Part shown: piece after piece, positions 1 through 8,208 of the stretch
Numbering within the stretch: the first letter of the stretch is position 1
Layout: every line of letters begins with the position of its first letter
Source of the DNA: an uncultured Dorea sp.
GTDB lineage: Bacteria > Bacillota > Clostridia > Lachnospirales > Lachnospiraceae
NCBI GenBank assembly: GCA_910578495.1
Contig: CAJTRE010000003.1
Span: forward strand, 57,961-121,960
Direction of reading: 5' to 3'
Length of the DNA stretch: 64,000 nt
Made by a program: the position numbers and the translations under genes
The notes under the pieces: generated by a model
Databases searched by the model: none
What the model saw: the letters and a program-made list of their open reading frames with translations, nothing else
What the model was told of the DNA's origin: nothing

Positions 1-144
1 TCCAAGTGCGGTGAACTAAGTAAACGCTAAGCTCGACACTACCTCGCTAAGCTTTCGTTTGTTCACCTTACTAGGTTCGCAAATACCTCTCCAAGTGCGG
101 TGAACTAAGTAAACGCTAAGCTCGACACTACCTCGCTAAGCTTT
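1..144. repeat. Two 55-bp direct repeats downstream of pgk
   Basis: Positions 1-55 and 90-144 are identical, giving an 89-bp period that may continue beyond the window edge. Each copy holds the 15-nt core CTCGACACTACCTCG (32-46 and 121-135). The spacer begins with a segment (about 51-67) that is an imperfect inverted match to the GGTGAACTAAGTAAACGC part of the copies, so the region can fold into large hairpins. A near-identical core (CTCGACAATACCTCG) recurs between gap and pgk at 1463-1477. The second copy abuts the pgk stop codon, so it is transcribed as the pgk 3' end. The function (compound terminator, RNA processing site, or REP-like element) is not decided by sequence alone. Confidence 0.85.
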
Positions 145-1338
145 TTACTTATTATTAGCTGCCGCTACACCAGGCAACTCCTTACCTTCTAAGAACTCAA
201 GGGAAGCTCCGCCGCCTGTAGAGATGTGTGTCATCTTATCGCCGTATCCAAGCTGATTGACTGCCGCTGCGGAATCGCCGCCGCCAATAATCGTCGTTGC
301 CTTTGTATCAGCAAGTGCTTTTGCAACTGCCTCTGTACCATGTGCAAAATTCGGCATCTCGAAACATCCCATCGGTCCATTCCATACAACAGTCTTAGCG
401 TCTTTTACTGCTTCACAGAAAATTTTCTCTGTCTCTGGTCCGATATCAAGACCTTCCCAATTTGCCGGAATCTCTCCTGCCTTTGCAGTCTCAAAATTCG
501 CATCATTGGAAAAATCATCCGCAATTATATTATCTACAGGAAGTAATAACTTAACGCCTTTTTCCTCTGCTTTTTTGATCATATTCAGTGCATACTCACA
601 GTAATCCTCTTCAAGAAGAGACTTTCCTACGGAACCGCCCTGTGCTTTACTGAACGTGTAAGACATACCGCCGCCAATAATCAGTGTGTCTACTTTATCA
701 AGTAAGTTTTCGATAACAGAAATTTTACTGGAAACTTTTGCTCCACCAAGGATTGCCACAAACGGTCTCTCTGGATTATTTACCGCATTTCCAAGGAAAT
801 CAATCTCTTTTTGCATTAAGTATCCGACAACTGCGGTATCTACATACTCTGTCACACCTACGTTAGAACAATGTGCACGATGAGCTGTACCAAATGCATC
901 ATTTACAAACACATCGCAAAGAGAAGCAAGTTCTTTACTGAACGCCTCACCATTCTTTGTCTCCTCAGCTCTATAACGTGTATTCTCAAGAAGAATTACT
1001 TCTCCGTCTTTCATGGCCTCTACTGCGGCTTTTGCATTATCGCCTACGACAACTGCGTCTGCGGCAAATTTCACTTCCTGTCCGAGAAGTTCAGACAGAC
1101 GTACGGCTACAGGAGCCAAAGATAACTCCGGCTTAGCCTCTCCCTTAGGTTTTCCAAGGTGAGAACAAAGAATAACCTTTCCACCGTCAGCGATTAATTT
1201 TTTAATAGTAGGAAGAGCTGCTACCAGACGATTCTCGTCTGTAATCTTTCCATCGATAAGCGGAACGTTGAAGTCACATCTTACCAGCACTCTTTTTCCA
1301 TTTACATTAATATCATCAACAGATTTTTTATTGAGCAT
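145..1338 (-). CDS. pgk: Phosphoglycerate kinase
   Basis: This enzyme transfers phosphate from 1,3-bisphosphoglycerate to ADP in glycolysis, in the cytoplasm. The 397-aa product has the usual length of bacterial PGK. It shows the N-terminal substrate motif VRCDFNVPL with the following DENR (about residues 19-37), the GGAKVSSK stretch in the middle, the nucleotide-site GGGDSAAA (about 352-359) and the C-terminal STGGGASLEFLEG (about 373-385). The start ATG follows AAGGAGG, with a rather long spacer. It lies 153 nt downstream of gap on the same strand, the common glycolytic order in clostridia. A GC-rich hairpin in the intergenic region suggests partial termination or separate processing. Identification is secure. 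Confidence 0.98.
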   Translation of the reverse strand: MLNKKSVDDINVNGKRVLVRCDFNVPLIDGKITDENRLVAALPTIKKLIADGGKVILCSHLGKPKGEAKPELSLAPVAVRLSELLGQEVKFAADAVVVGDNAKAAVEAMKDGEVILLENTRYRAEETKNGEAFSKELASLCDVFVNDAFGTAHRAHCSNVGVTEYVDTAVVGYLMQKEIDFLGNAVNNPERPFVAILGGAKVSSKISVIENLLDKVDTLIIGGGMSYTFSKAQGGSVGKSLLEEDYCEYALNMIKKAEEKGVKLLLPVDNIIADDFSNDANFETAKAGEIPANWEGLDIGPETEKIFCEAVKDAKTVVWNGPMGCFEMPNFAHGTEAVAKALADTKATTIIGGGDSAAAVNQLGYGDKMTHISTGGGASLEFLEGKELPGVAAANNK

Positions 1339-1360
1339 ATCTGAAATGCCTCCTTATTAG

Positions 1361-1390
1361 TAAAATAGGTCCGGCCCCAAAGACCGGACC
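1361..1390 (-). terminator. GC-rich hairpin between gap and pgk
   Basis: On the minus strand GGTCCGG (1390-1384) pairs with CCGGACC (1374-1368) around a 9-nt loop, and is followed by TATTTTAC. The short, broken U tract suggests an attenuator or partial terminator between gap and pgk rather than a strong end. Confidence 0.6.
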
Positions 1391-1418
1391 CTTGTTTGAG
1401 TCATAAATAATGTCTGAT

Positions 1419-1485
1419 GAAGTTCGATGTCCTATGTCCATCGAACAACCTTCACACTAAGTCTCGACAATACCTCGACTTGTGT
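1419..1485 (-). repeat. Structured gap-pgk spacer with third copy of the repeat core
   Basis: A hairpin TTCGATG/CATCGAA (1423-1429 with 1439-1445) is flanked by TGAAG/CTTCA. Next to it a second imperfect hairpin holds CTCGACAATACCTCG at 1463-1477, which differs by one base from the core found twice at 32-46 and 121-135. The spacing and flanks differ from the downstream copies, so only the core region looks shared. Confidence 0.6.
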
Positions 1486-1491
1486 TCAGGT

Positions 1492-2505
1492 TTATCCCAA
1501 CTCAGAGAAATATTTGATTGTTCTTACCATCTGGCTTGTGTAAGAATTCTCATTGTCATACCAGGATACTACCTGAACCTGTGTTGTTCCGTTATCTAAT
1601 GGAAGAACCATTGTCTGAGTAGCGTCAAACAGAGAACCATATTTCATACCGATCACATCGCTGGATACGATCTCATCTGTATTATATCCGAAAGATTCTG
1701 TAGCTGCTGCTTTCATAGCTGCATTTACTTCATCAACAGTTACGTTTCCTTCCACTACTGCTGTAAGGATTGTTGTAGAGCCTGTTGGAGTTGGAACACG
1801 CTGAGCAGCTCCGATAAGTTTGCCATTAAGCTCTGGGATAACAAGTCCGATTGCTTTTGCAGCGCCTGTGCTGTTAGGAACAATATTAACTGCTGCTGCA
1901 CGAGATCTTCTTAAGTCACCTTTTCTCTGTGGTCCGTCAAGAGTCATCTGATCACCTGTGTAAGCGTGGATTGTCTGCATAATACCGGATTTGATAGTTG
2001 CAAGGTCGTTAAGAGCCTTAGCCATAGGTGCTAAACAGTTAGTTGTACAAGAAGCTGCTGAAATAACGGTATCTTCCGCTTTAAGTTCTGTATGGTTAAC
2101 ATTGTAAACAATTGTAGGAAGGTCATTTCCTGCCGGTGCAGAAATAACAACTTTTCTAGCTCCTGCCTTAACATGAGCAGATGCTTTGTCTTTGGATGTA
2201 TAGAATCCTGTACACTCAAGAACAACGTCTACGCCGATCTCTCCCCAAGGAAGTTCCTCAGCATTAGCCTTTGCATAGATTTTAATCTCTTTTCCATCAA
2301 CAATGATAGAATCCTCTGTTGCCTCTACTTTGTCACATAAAGCGTATCTTCCCTGAGAAGAATCATACTTTAATAAGTGAGCAAGCATTTTCGGAGATGT
2401 TAAGTCGTTGATCGCAACTACCTCATATCCCTCTGCTCCAAACATCTGTCTGAATGCAAGACGTCCAATACGTCCAAATCCATTAATCGCTACTTTTACT
2501 GCCAT
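1492..2505 (-). CDS. gap: Glyceraldehyde-3-phosphate dehydrogenase, type I (glycolytic)
   Basis: It oxidises glyceraldehyde-3-phosphate to 1,3-bisphosphoglycerate with NAD+ in glycolysis. The 337-aa protein has the Rossmann motif GFGRIGR (9-15), the NAD-binding Asp34 in AINDLT, the catalytic SCTTNC with Cys153, and the partner His180 in TIHAYTGDQ. The start ATG is preceded by AGGAGG at good spacing. It is followed by pgk, with its own promoter upstream (2598-2626) and an untranslated leader of about 85 nt. A second, divergent GAPDH is encoded at 55514-56542, so this copy is the likely housekeeping enzyme because it keeps the canonical NAD Asp and sits with pgk. Confidence 0.98.
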   Translation of the reverse strand: MAVKVAINGFGRIGRLAFRQMFGAEGYEVVAINDLTSPKMLAHLLKYDSSQGRYALCDKVEATEDSIIVDGKEIKIYAKANAEELPWGEIGVDVVLECTGFYTSKDKASAHVKAGARKVVISAPAGNDLPTIVYNVNHTELKAEDTVISAASCTTNCLAPMAKALNDLATIKSGIMQTIHAYTGDQMTLDGPQRKGDLRRSRAAAVNIVPNSTGAAKAIGLVIPELNGKLIGAAQRVPTPTGSTTILTAVVEGNVTVDEVNAAMKAAATESFGYNTDEIVSSDVIGMKYGSLFDATQTMVLPLDNGTTQVQVVSWYDNENSYTSQMVRTIKYFSELG

Positions 2506-2597
2506 GATTAATTCCTCCTAAAAGTTTGTTATTAACTGATTACACAGTCATTTATAATGAACTTCCTAACATTGTTAAGAAATCATCAACTGGAATT

Positions 2598-2626
2598 ATT
2601 GTACTAAATCCCATACAAAAATTCAA
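2598..2626 (-). promoter_or_regulatory. Promoter of gap
   Basis: On the minus strand TTGAAT (2626-2621), a 17-nt spacer and TACAAT (2603-2598) form a sigma-A type promoter. Transcription would start near 2591 and give a leader of about 85 nt that contains a short inverted repeat (TTAAC..GTTAG). Confidence 0.65.
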
Positions 2627-2642
2627 GTGCCTTTTCTATATT

Positions 2643-3449
2643 TTATGCAAGTTGCTTAAAAACCGGCCTGCGGGCGGAAAATTCTGTATAATATTTAAAT
2701 CCGCATGCAGTCAATATATCTGCCGCCTTTTGAAAATCATAAGCGATATGCTCCGGCTTGTGCCCATCGGAGCCCACCGTTATAATCTCACCCCCAAGCT
2801 CTCTGTATCGCTTCAAGACATCTCTACAAGGATGTGCAAATGAAAGTCCGTATTTAAGCCCCGCCATGTTAAGCTCAATTCCTTTTCCTTTTGCCACCAG
2901 CGTTTTTAAAATCTCATCGATAATCTCTGAAAATTTCTGATAAGAATACGCCTTTTCTTTCTCTTTTCCATATCTTGCCATATAATCCAAATGTCCAAGC
3001 ACATCGAAATCATCCATCACTTTGATATCTTCCAGTGACTCCTCCAAAATAAGCCGATATACTTCCTCATCTGAATGTTCCTCAAACAGTTCACCATGAG
3101 CAATATCATATCCTCCGGCAAAATGTACTGATCCGATCACAAAATCAAACGGATATTTCTCTACAAATGTATGATAATATGCTCCCAGATGCGGTTGAAA
3201 CCCAAGTTCTACGCCAATACGCACATCTATCTGATCTTTGTATTTTTCGCTGAGCGGAGAAAGCACGCAGAAATATTTCTCCGGATCAAAGATATCCTCT
3301 TCTCCCCACGCCATATTGTCTTTATCAAAATGATCCGTAAAACATATCATTTCCAATTTTTTTTCAATCGCCCCCAAAATCATCTGCTCTGGAGAAGCAT
3401 CTGAATCATGGGAAAATGTAGAATGCATGTGTACGTCTGCTCTCATCAT
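2643..3449 (-). CDS. PHP-domain phosphatase, histidinol-phosphatase (HisJ/HisK) family
   Basis: The 268-aa protein begins with the PHP metal-binding motif DVHMHSTFSHD and has later His/Asp motifs (CFTDHFD, GSVHFA, GHLDYMARYG, GSDGHKPEHI) typical of the histidinol-phosphate phosphatase branch of the PHP family. It would hydrolyse a phosphomonoester using a trinuclear metal site; L-histidinol phosphate is the family's best-known substrate. No other his gene is nearby, so the physiological substrate is uncertain. Its ATG overlaps the mnmA stop (ATGA, 3449-3446), with GGAGA inside the end of mnmA, so translation is probably coupled. It is the last gene of the rrf2-nifS-iscU-mnmA operon. Confidence 0.85.
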   Translation of the reverse strand: MMRADVHMHSTFSHDSDASPEQMILGAIEKKLEMICFTDHFDKDNMAWGEEDIFDPEKYFCVLSPLSEKYKDQIDVRIGVELGFQPHLGAYYHTFVEKYPFDFVIGSVHFAGGYDIAHGELFEEHSDEEVYRLILEESLEDIKVMDDFDVLGHLDYMARYGKEKEKAYSYQKFSEIIDEILKTLVAKGKGIELNMAGLKYGLSFAHPCRDVLKRYRELGGEIITVGSDGHKPEHIAYDFQKAADILTACGFKYYTEFSARRPVFKQLA

Positions 3450-4534
3450 CTCTCATCTCCTATTATCGTCCCGCCGCCGAGAACATATTCTCCATCATAC
3501 AACACAACCGCCTGCCCCGGAGTAATGGCTCTTTGCGGTTCCTCAAAGGTACATAGGATTTCATCCTCTTTTGTTTTTTCTACCGTACACCACGCCCCCT
3601 TATGGTTGTAACGAATCTTCGCCCATACCCGCATAGGATTTTCAATATCCGCAACACTCATAAAATTCACATGGTCTGCCCGCACATACTTAGACATGGA
3701 CTCTTCATTACTTCCTACAACCACTTCGTTCGTCTCCGGACGAATCTCAAGAACAAACACCGGATGTCCAAGAGAAAGACCAAGCCCTTTTCGCTGTCCC
3801 ACTGTATAATGGATAATCCCTTTATGTCTTCCTACAACAGTCCCATCGGACATTACAAAATTTCCGGCTTCTACCTTCTCTCCCGTTCTTTCCTTTATAA
3901 AAGAAGCATAGTCTCCATCCGGAACGAAGCAGATGTCCTGGCTGTCCGGTTTATCTGCAACACGAAGCCCGATGTTTTCCGCCATCTTACGAATCTCTTC
4001 TTTGGTGTACTCCCCCACCGGCATCAGTGTCTTTTTAAGTTGTTCCTGCGTCAGATTATAAAGCGCATATGTCTGGTCTTTAGCTCCCGTCGCCGAAGTT
4101 TTCAACGAATATCTGCCATTCGGAAGTCTGACAATCCTGGAATAATGCCCTGTAGCAATATAATCTGCCCCAATTTCAAGACTTCTCATAAGAAGAGATT
4201 CCCATTTTACATAACGATTGCACGCAATACAAGGATTCGGAGTTCTTCCATTTAAATATTCCCGTACAAAATAATCTATGACGTTTTCTTTGAATTCCTT
4301 CCGAAAATTCATCACATAATAAGGGATCTTAAGAGACGCCGCAACTCGTCTGGCATCCTCAACGGCGCTAAGTCCACAACAGCCACCGTTTTCTTCCTGT
4401 ATGGTTTCCTCTTCCTCCTGCCAGATCTGCATGGTAACACCAATCACATCATACCCCTGTTCTTTTAAGAGCCATGCCGCCACAGAAGAATCCACGCCGC
4501 CGGACATTCCAACTACAACTTTTTTCTTTTCCAT
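3446..4534 (-). CDS. mnmA: tRNA-specific 2-thiouridylase MnmA
   Basis: MnmA makes the 2-thio group of U34 in tRNA-Lys, -Glu and -Gln, using ATP and sulfur from a cysteine desulfurase. The 362-aa protein has the PP-loop GMSGGVDSS (9-17), the nucleophile Cys102 in NPCIACN and the second catalytic cysteine Cys202 in SQDICFVP. An extra CC pair occurs at about residues 52-53. The gene sits directly after the cysteine desulfurase and IscU genes, which would supply the sulfur, so the operon couples sulfur mobilisation to tRNA thiolation. It ends overlapping the PHP phosphatase gene by 4 nt. Confidence 0.97.
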   Translation of the reverse strand: MEKKKVVVGMSGGVDSSVAAWLLKEQGYDVIGVTMQIWQEEEETIQEENGGCCGLSAVEDARRVAASLKIPYYVMNFRKEFKENVIDYFVREYLNGRTPNPCIACNRYVKWESLLMRSLEIGADYIATGHYSRIVRLPNGRYSLKTSATGAKDQTYALYNLTQEQLKKTLMPVGEYTKEEIRKMAENIGLRVADKPDSQDICFVPDGDYASFIKERTGEKVEAGNFVMSDGTVVGRHKGIIHYTVGQRKGLGLSLGHPVFVLEIRPETNEVVVGSNEESMSKYVRADHVNFMSVADIENPMRVWAKIRYNHKGAWCTVEKTKEDEILCTFEEPQRAITPGQAVVLYDGEYVLGGGTIIGDER

Positions 4535-4543
4535 CAGATTCTC

Positions 4544-4984
4544 CTAATATTCTTCGTCCTCTTCCTCGTCCTCGTGGATATCAGACTTTGGTTTTTCCAA
4601 TCCCTCTATTTTAATATCGTGTTTCTCGGCATAATCCCAGAGTGCCGCATGAATCGCCTCTTCTGCCAGAAGGGAGCAGTGCACTTTCACCGGCGGCAGT
4701 CCGTCTAACGCTTCCATAACTGCTTTATTCGTCACATGCATCGCCTCTTGTATCGTCTTTCCTTTTACAAGTTCTGTCGCCATACTACTTGTAGCAACCG
4801 CAGCTCCGCAGCCGAAAGTTTTGAATTTTACATCCTGAATTACCTGTTCATCATCAATGTCCAGATAGATTCTCATAATATCTCCGCATTTTGCATTTCC
4901 TACAGTGCCAACGCCGCTGGCGTTTTCAATCTCACCTACATTTCTTGGATGTTCAAAATGATCCATTACTTTTTCTGAATACAT
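4544..4984 (-). CDS. iscU: Fe-S cluster scaffold protein, IscU/NifU N-terminal type
   Basis: This is a scaffold on which Fe-S clusters are assembled from sulfur delivered by the neighbouring desulfurase. The 146-aa protein shows the three ligand cysteines Cys33 (KCGD, with Asp35), Cys59 (FGCGAA) and Cys103 (KVHCSLLAEEA). An unusually acidic tail (HEDEEEDEEY) ends the protein. The gene lies 47 nt downstream of nifS and 9 nt upstream of mnmA. The three-cysteine form with no NifU C-terminal domains points to an IscU-like, general rather than nitrogenase-specific, role. Confidence 0.95.
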   Translation of the reverse strand: MYSEKVMDHFEHPRNVGEIENASGVGTVGNAKCGDIMRIYLDIDDEQVIQDVKFKTFGCGAAVATSSMATELVKGKTIQEAMHVTNKAVMEALDGLPPVKVHCSLLAEEAIHAALWDYAEKHDIKIEGLEKPKSDIHEDEEEDEEY

Positions 4985-5031
4985 AATTTATCTCTCCTGT
5001 TCTTTTCAATCCTATACATAATATCTACCAG

Positions 5032-6213
5032 CTACTTCTGCTTTTTGATGAAATCCTCATAAAGAGGAGACATATTTCTAAGCCGTTCCACAATATCTTT
5101 CAGATTCTCCACCACATAGTCTATATCTTCTTTCGTGATTTCCTCATTAATGGTAAGTCTCAGTGAACCATGTGCAATCTCATGAGGAAGACCGATGGCA
5201 AGCAATACGTGAGACGGATCCAAAGAACCGGAGGTACATGCCGAACCGCTGGATGCACAGATTCCTTTATTATCCAACATAATCAGCAAAGACTCTCCTT
5301 CAATAAATCGAAAACTAAAATTCGCATTATTCGGAAGCCTGTCCGTTCTATGACCATTTAAACGAGTATATGGAATCTCTTTTAACACGCGTTCTATCAA
5401 ATAGTCCCTAACTTCTGTCTCCGTCTTTACTCTTAATTCCCTCGTATCCGCCGCACGCTTCGCCGCGGCTCCCATACCGATAATTCCCGGCACATTTTCA
5501 GTTCCGGCGCGGCGTTTTCTCTCCTGTGCGCCGCCATGTATGAAAGAACGAATCTTCACACCTTTACGGATATATAAGAAACCGATTCCCTTCGGCCCGT
5601 TCAACTTGTGTCCACTGGCACTCAACATATCGATACCGCACTCGTCCACGTTGATCGGAAGCTGTCCATACGCCTGCACCGCATCGGTGTGAAATAAGAT
5701 GCCATGCTCTTTGGCGATTGCTCCGATTTCCTTAACCGGCTCAATAACTCCAATCTCATTATTGGCGAACATCACAGAAATCAGAATCGTATCCGGGCGA
5801 ATCGCATTCTTAAGTTCTTCGAGCTTCACCTTTCCATATTCATCTACATCAAGATATGTTACCTCAAAACCCTTTTTCTCCAAATATTCTGCCGTATGGA
5901 GAATTGCGTGATGCTCAATCTTTGTTGTAATAATATGCCTGCCCTTCTCTCCATAAGCCTCCGCCGCCGCTTTCAGCGCCCAGTTATCCGCCTCAGAGCC
6001 TCCGGCAGTAAAGTAGATCTCATTACTTTTCGCTCCCAATGTCTCAGCAATAATATCTCTTTGCACGCTTACCGCTTCTTTATTGCCCGCAGCAAATGTA
6101 TACACACTGGACGGGTTTCCATAATGCTCCGTAAAATATGGAAGCATCGCTTCCACAACTTCCGGCGCTATTTTTGTCGTTGCCGCATTATCTAAATACA
6201 AAAATTTATTCAT
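5032..6213 (-). CDS. nifS: Cysteine desulfurase, NifS/IscS class I
   Basis: A PLP enzyme that takes sulfur from L-cysteine to form a persulfide. The 393-aa protein begins MNKFLYLDNAATT. It has the PLP lysine in SASGHKLNGPKG (Lys203), the substrate Arg region RAGTENVPGI, and the catalytic loop SSGSACTSGSLDPSHVL with Cys326. The start follows CGGAGGAAAA. It is flanked by an Rrf2 regulator upstream and iscU downstream, the standard minimal clostridial Isc operon. The C-terminal extension past the loop is of normal class I length. Confidence 0.97.
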   Translation of the reverse strand: MNKFLYLDNAATTKIAPEVVEAMLPYFTEHYGNPSSVYTFAAGNKEAVSVQRDIIAETLGAKSNEIYFTAGGSEADNWALKAAAEAYGEKGRHIITTKIEHHAILHTAEYLEKKGFEVTYLDVDEYGKVKLEELKNAIRPDTILISVMFANNEIGVIEPVKEIGAIAKEHGILFHTDAVQAYGQLPINVDECGIDMLSASGHKLNGPKGIGFLYIRKGVKIRSFIHGGAQERKRRAGTENVPGIIGMGAAAKRAADTRELRVKTETEVRDYLIERVLKEIPYTRLNGHRTDRLPNNANFSFRFIEGESLLIMLDNKGICASSGSACTSGSLDPSHVLLAIGLPHEIAHGSLRLTINEEITKEDIDYVVENLKDIVERLRNMSPLYEDFIKKQK

Positions 6214-6238
6214 ACTATTTTCCTCCGTTTATAAAAGC

Positions 6239-6697
6239 TTATGCCTCACATTCCGGTCTCTCAAGTTCGCCGTCCGGATTTAAGCTTATACTTTCTCTCA
6301 CAAGTTCATCCAGCATCATGTGATCAACTGTATCATTGATACTATCGTTAATCTTCTGCCACACGTATTTGGTCACGCAGCCTCCTGCTGCCATACAACC
6401 GTCATCCGAATAAAACGCTGAGCATTTTACCGGTTCCAGACTTCCTTCCAGAGACCTTAACACATCCCCTACGGAAATGTCTTCCACGTTTCTTGCCAGC
6501 ACATATCCGCCGGATGCTCCGCGGATACTTTTCACTAAGCCCGCCTTTTTCATCAGGGCGACAAGTTGTTCCAGATACCGTTCCGATATTCCCTGTCTGG
6601 CAGCGATACTGCTGATAGACACCGGCTCCTCTTCACTATATCTTGCAAGGTCGATCATGGCGCGAAGCCCATATCTTCCTTTAGTAGAAAGTTTCAT
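6239..6697 (-). CDS. iscR: Rrf2-family transcriptional regulator, IscR-like
   Basis: A 152-aa winged-helix regulator that begins MKLSTKGRYGLRAMIDLA, the signature N-terminus of Rrf2 proteins. Three cysteines (Cys92, Cys101, Cys107) are spaced like the Fe-S ligand cysteines of IscR, so it probably senses Fe-S status. It is the first gene of the nifS-iscU-mnmA operon, and an IscR-type palindrome sits just downstream of the operon promoter, so autoregulation is expected. The alternative is a CymR-like cysteine regulator, but the Cys triad and gene order favour IscR. Confidence 0.9.
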   Translation of the reverse strand: MKLSTKGRYGLRAMIDLARYSEEEPVSISSIAARQGISERYLEQLVALMKKAGLVKSIRGASGGYVLARNVEDISVGDVLRSLEGSLEPVKCSAFYSDDGCMAAGGCVTKYVWQKINDSINDTVDHMMLDELVRESISLNPDGELERPECEA

Positions 6698-6714
6698 AAT
6701 CTCACCCTCTTTTT

Positions 6715-6776
6715 AATTCCCACTATTTTACTAGGATTTCCATTTGTAGAATATCATTGCTTTTCTGTTCTGTCAA
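6715..6776 (-). promoter_or_regulatory. isc operon promoter with IscR-like operator
   Basis: On the minus strand TTGACA (6776-6771), 17 nt and TATTCT (6753-6748) form the promoter. Immediately downstream, plus-strand 6720-6735 reads CCACTATTTTACTAGG, which resembles the centre of the known IscR type 1 site (ACT, an A/T core, AGT). Occupancy would block transcription at the start site. The divergent spoVB gene starts 48 nt beyond the -35 box. Confidence 0.7.
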
Positions 6777-6823
6777 GTCTCTCGAATGAATATATTGTAA
6801 ATAATATCTCTAAGGAGTGTGCC

Positions 6824-8143
6824 ATGTCACGAAAACATGCCATTATAAAAGGCACATTTATATTAACACTTACCGGATTTGCTACCAGATTTATGGGCTT
6901 TTTCTATCGAATCTTTTTAAGCCATACCTTTGGCGAGGAAGGAGTCGGGCTGTATCAACTCATTTTCCCTATCTACGCCCTTGGATTTTCACTTACTTCG
7001 GCAGGGATTGAACTCGCCTTGTCCAGAAGTGTGGCAAGATGCATGACAAAAGGACAAAAGAAAGAAGCACGTGAGCTGCTATGCTCTGCCATGCTTATCA
7101 CTACCATTTCTTCTCTGTTTATCATGCTGTTTTTACAAAAATATGCAGGTGCAATCTCCATTCATTTTCTGCATGATTCCAGATGTGCGCCGTTACTGAT
7201 CATCCTTTCTTATCTGTTTCCTTTCGCCGCAATACATAGCTGCATCTGCGGTTTTTATTTTGGCAGGAAGCAGACGATGGTACCTGCCCTCTCACATCTG
7301 ATTGAGCAGTTTGTCCGGATTGCCGGTGTATATCTCCTCTATATGTACGGACTTCGTCATGGAATTACATTCAGCATTTCCATTGCCGTCACAGGTCTTG
7401 TCATAGGAGAAGTAGCTTCTTCCATTTTTTGCTTCCGGGCTGTTCGTGAAAGGAGCAAAGAAAGGGTAGTTCTCCCCTCTTTTCTTCGCAGTTCCACACG
7501 CCACACAAAAGAACTCCTTGCCCTCTCCATTCCGCTGACCGCAAGCAGAGTCATGTTAAATGTCCTTCAAAGTATTGAGGCTGTCTCTATTCCGCTTCAG
7601 CTTCAATTTTATGGCATGACAATAAAAGAATCGATCAGTACATATGGAGTTCTTACAGGAATGGCTCTGCCTTGCATCCTGTTTCCATCTGCCATTACCA
7701 ATTCTGTATCTACCATGCTTCTTCCGACAGTTGCTGAGATTCAGACACTCAATAACAAAAAGGAGCTCATTTCCTTAATAAAGAAAGTCACCTATTCTTG
7801 TATCTTCCTTGGAAGTATCTGTTGTGTTACTTTGTTGGTTTTCGGAAATTTGATGGGACAAATATTTTTCCACAGTTCACTTGCCGGAGACTTTATCGTT
7901 ATTTTGTCTTGGATGTGCCCTTTTCTCTACACCAATAATACACTAATCAGTATTATTAACGGTATAGGTAATACTACACTTTCTTTCGCCATTAATGCCG
8001 TAAGTCTGGGAATTCGTATTGCCGGTGTATTCTTACTTATTCCGGCAGCCGGTGTCCAAGGATATCTGTGGGGACTTCTTGCAAGCCAGATATTTATATT
8101 TTTAGTTTCCTTGATTTACTTATATCAGTATTCACAGAAATAA
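6824..8143 (+). CDS. spoVB: Stage V sporulation protein B-like polysaccharide/lipid II flippase-family transporter
   Basis: A 439-aa polytopic membrane protein of the MOP superfamily. Its N-terminus (KGTFILTLTGFATRFMGFFY) is characteristic of SpoVB/YtgP proteins, which act in cortex or envelope assembly. About a dozen hydrophobic segments run to the C-terminus. The start ATG at 6824 follows TAAGGAGTG; an upstream in-frame extension to 6566 is rejected because it runs through the promoter and the opposite rrf2 gene. It is somewhat shorter than Bacillus SpoVB (about 518 aa). The gene is divergent from the isc operon and convergent with the GH63 operon. Confidence 0.88.
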   Translation: MSRKHAIIKGTFILTLTGFATRFMGFFYRIFLSHTFGEEGVGLYQLIFPIYALGFSLTSAGIELALSRSVARCMTKGQKKEARELLCSAMLITTISSLFIMLFLQKYAGAISIHFLHDSRCAPLLIILSYLFPFAAIHSCICGFYFGRKQTMVPALSHLIEQFVRIAGVYLLYMYGLRHGITFSISIAVTGLVIGEVASSIFCFRAVRERSKERVVLPSFLRSSTRHTKELLALSIPLTASRVMLNVLQSIEAVSIPLQLQFYGMTIKESISTYGVLTGMALPCILFPSAITNSVSTMLLPTVAEIQTLNNKKELISLIKKVTYSCIFLGSICCVTLLVFGNLMGQIFFHSSLAGDFIVILSWMCPFLYTNNTLISIINGIGNTTLSFAINAVSLGIRIAGVFLLIPAAGVQGYLWGLLASQIFIFLVSLIYLYQYSQK

Positions 8144-8150
8144 CCACATT

Positions 8151-8198
8151 AAAAAAAAGCCACATCAAAGGATTCATAAAGTTTCCTTTTGATGTGGC
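8151..8198 (-). terminator. Terminator of the GH63 operon
   Basis: On the minus strand a long stem (GCCACATCAAA with TTTGATGTGGC, a one-base bulge and a further GGA/TCC) is followed by eight T. It ends the glycosidase/transporter operon. For the convergent spoVB transcript the same stem is followed only by CAAAACA, so it is weak in that direction. Confidence 0.85.
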
Positions 8199-8208
8199 CA
8201 AAACACAT

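Noticed and set aside
1..144. Direct repeats as a CRISPR array
   Set aside because: Only two 55-bp units are visible, the spacer has sequence related to the repeat, and no cas gene is near.
3602..4255. 217-codon plus-strand frame opposite mnmA
   Set aside because: mnmA has every catalytic motif; the antisense frame shows none and no ribosome binding site.
6566..6823. N-terminal extension of SpoVB
   Set aside because: The frame passes through the rrf2 gene and the isc promoter on the other strand; the ATG at 6824 has TAAGGAG and begins with the family N-terminus.
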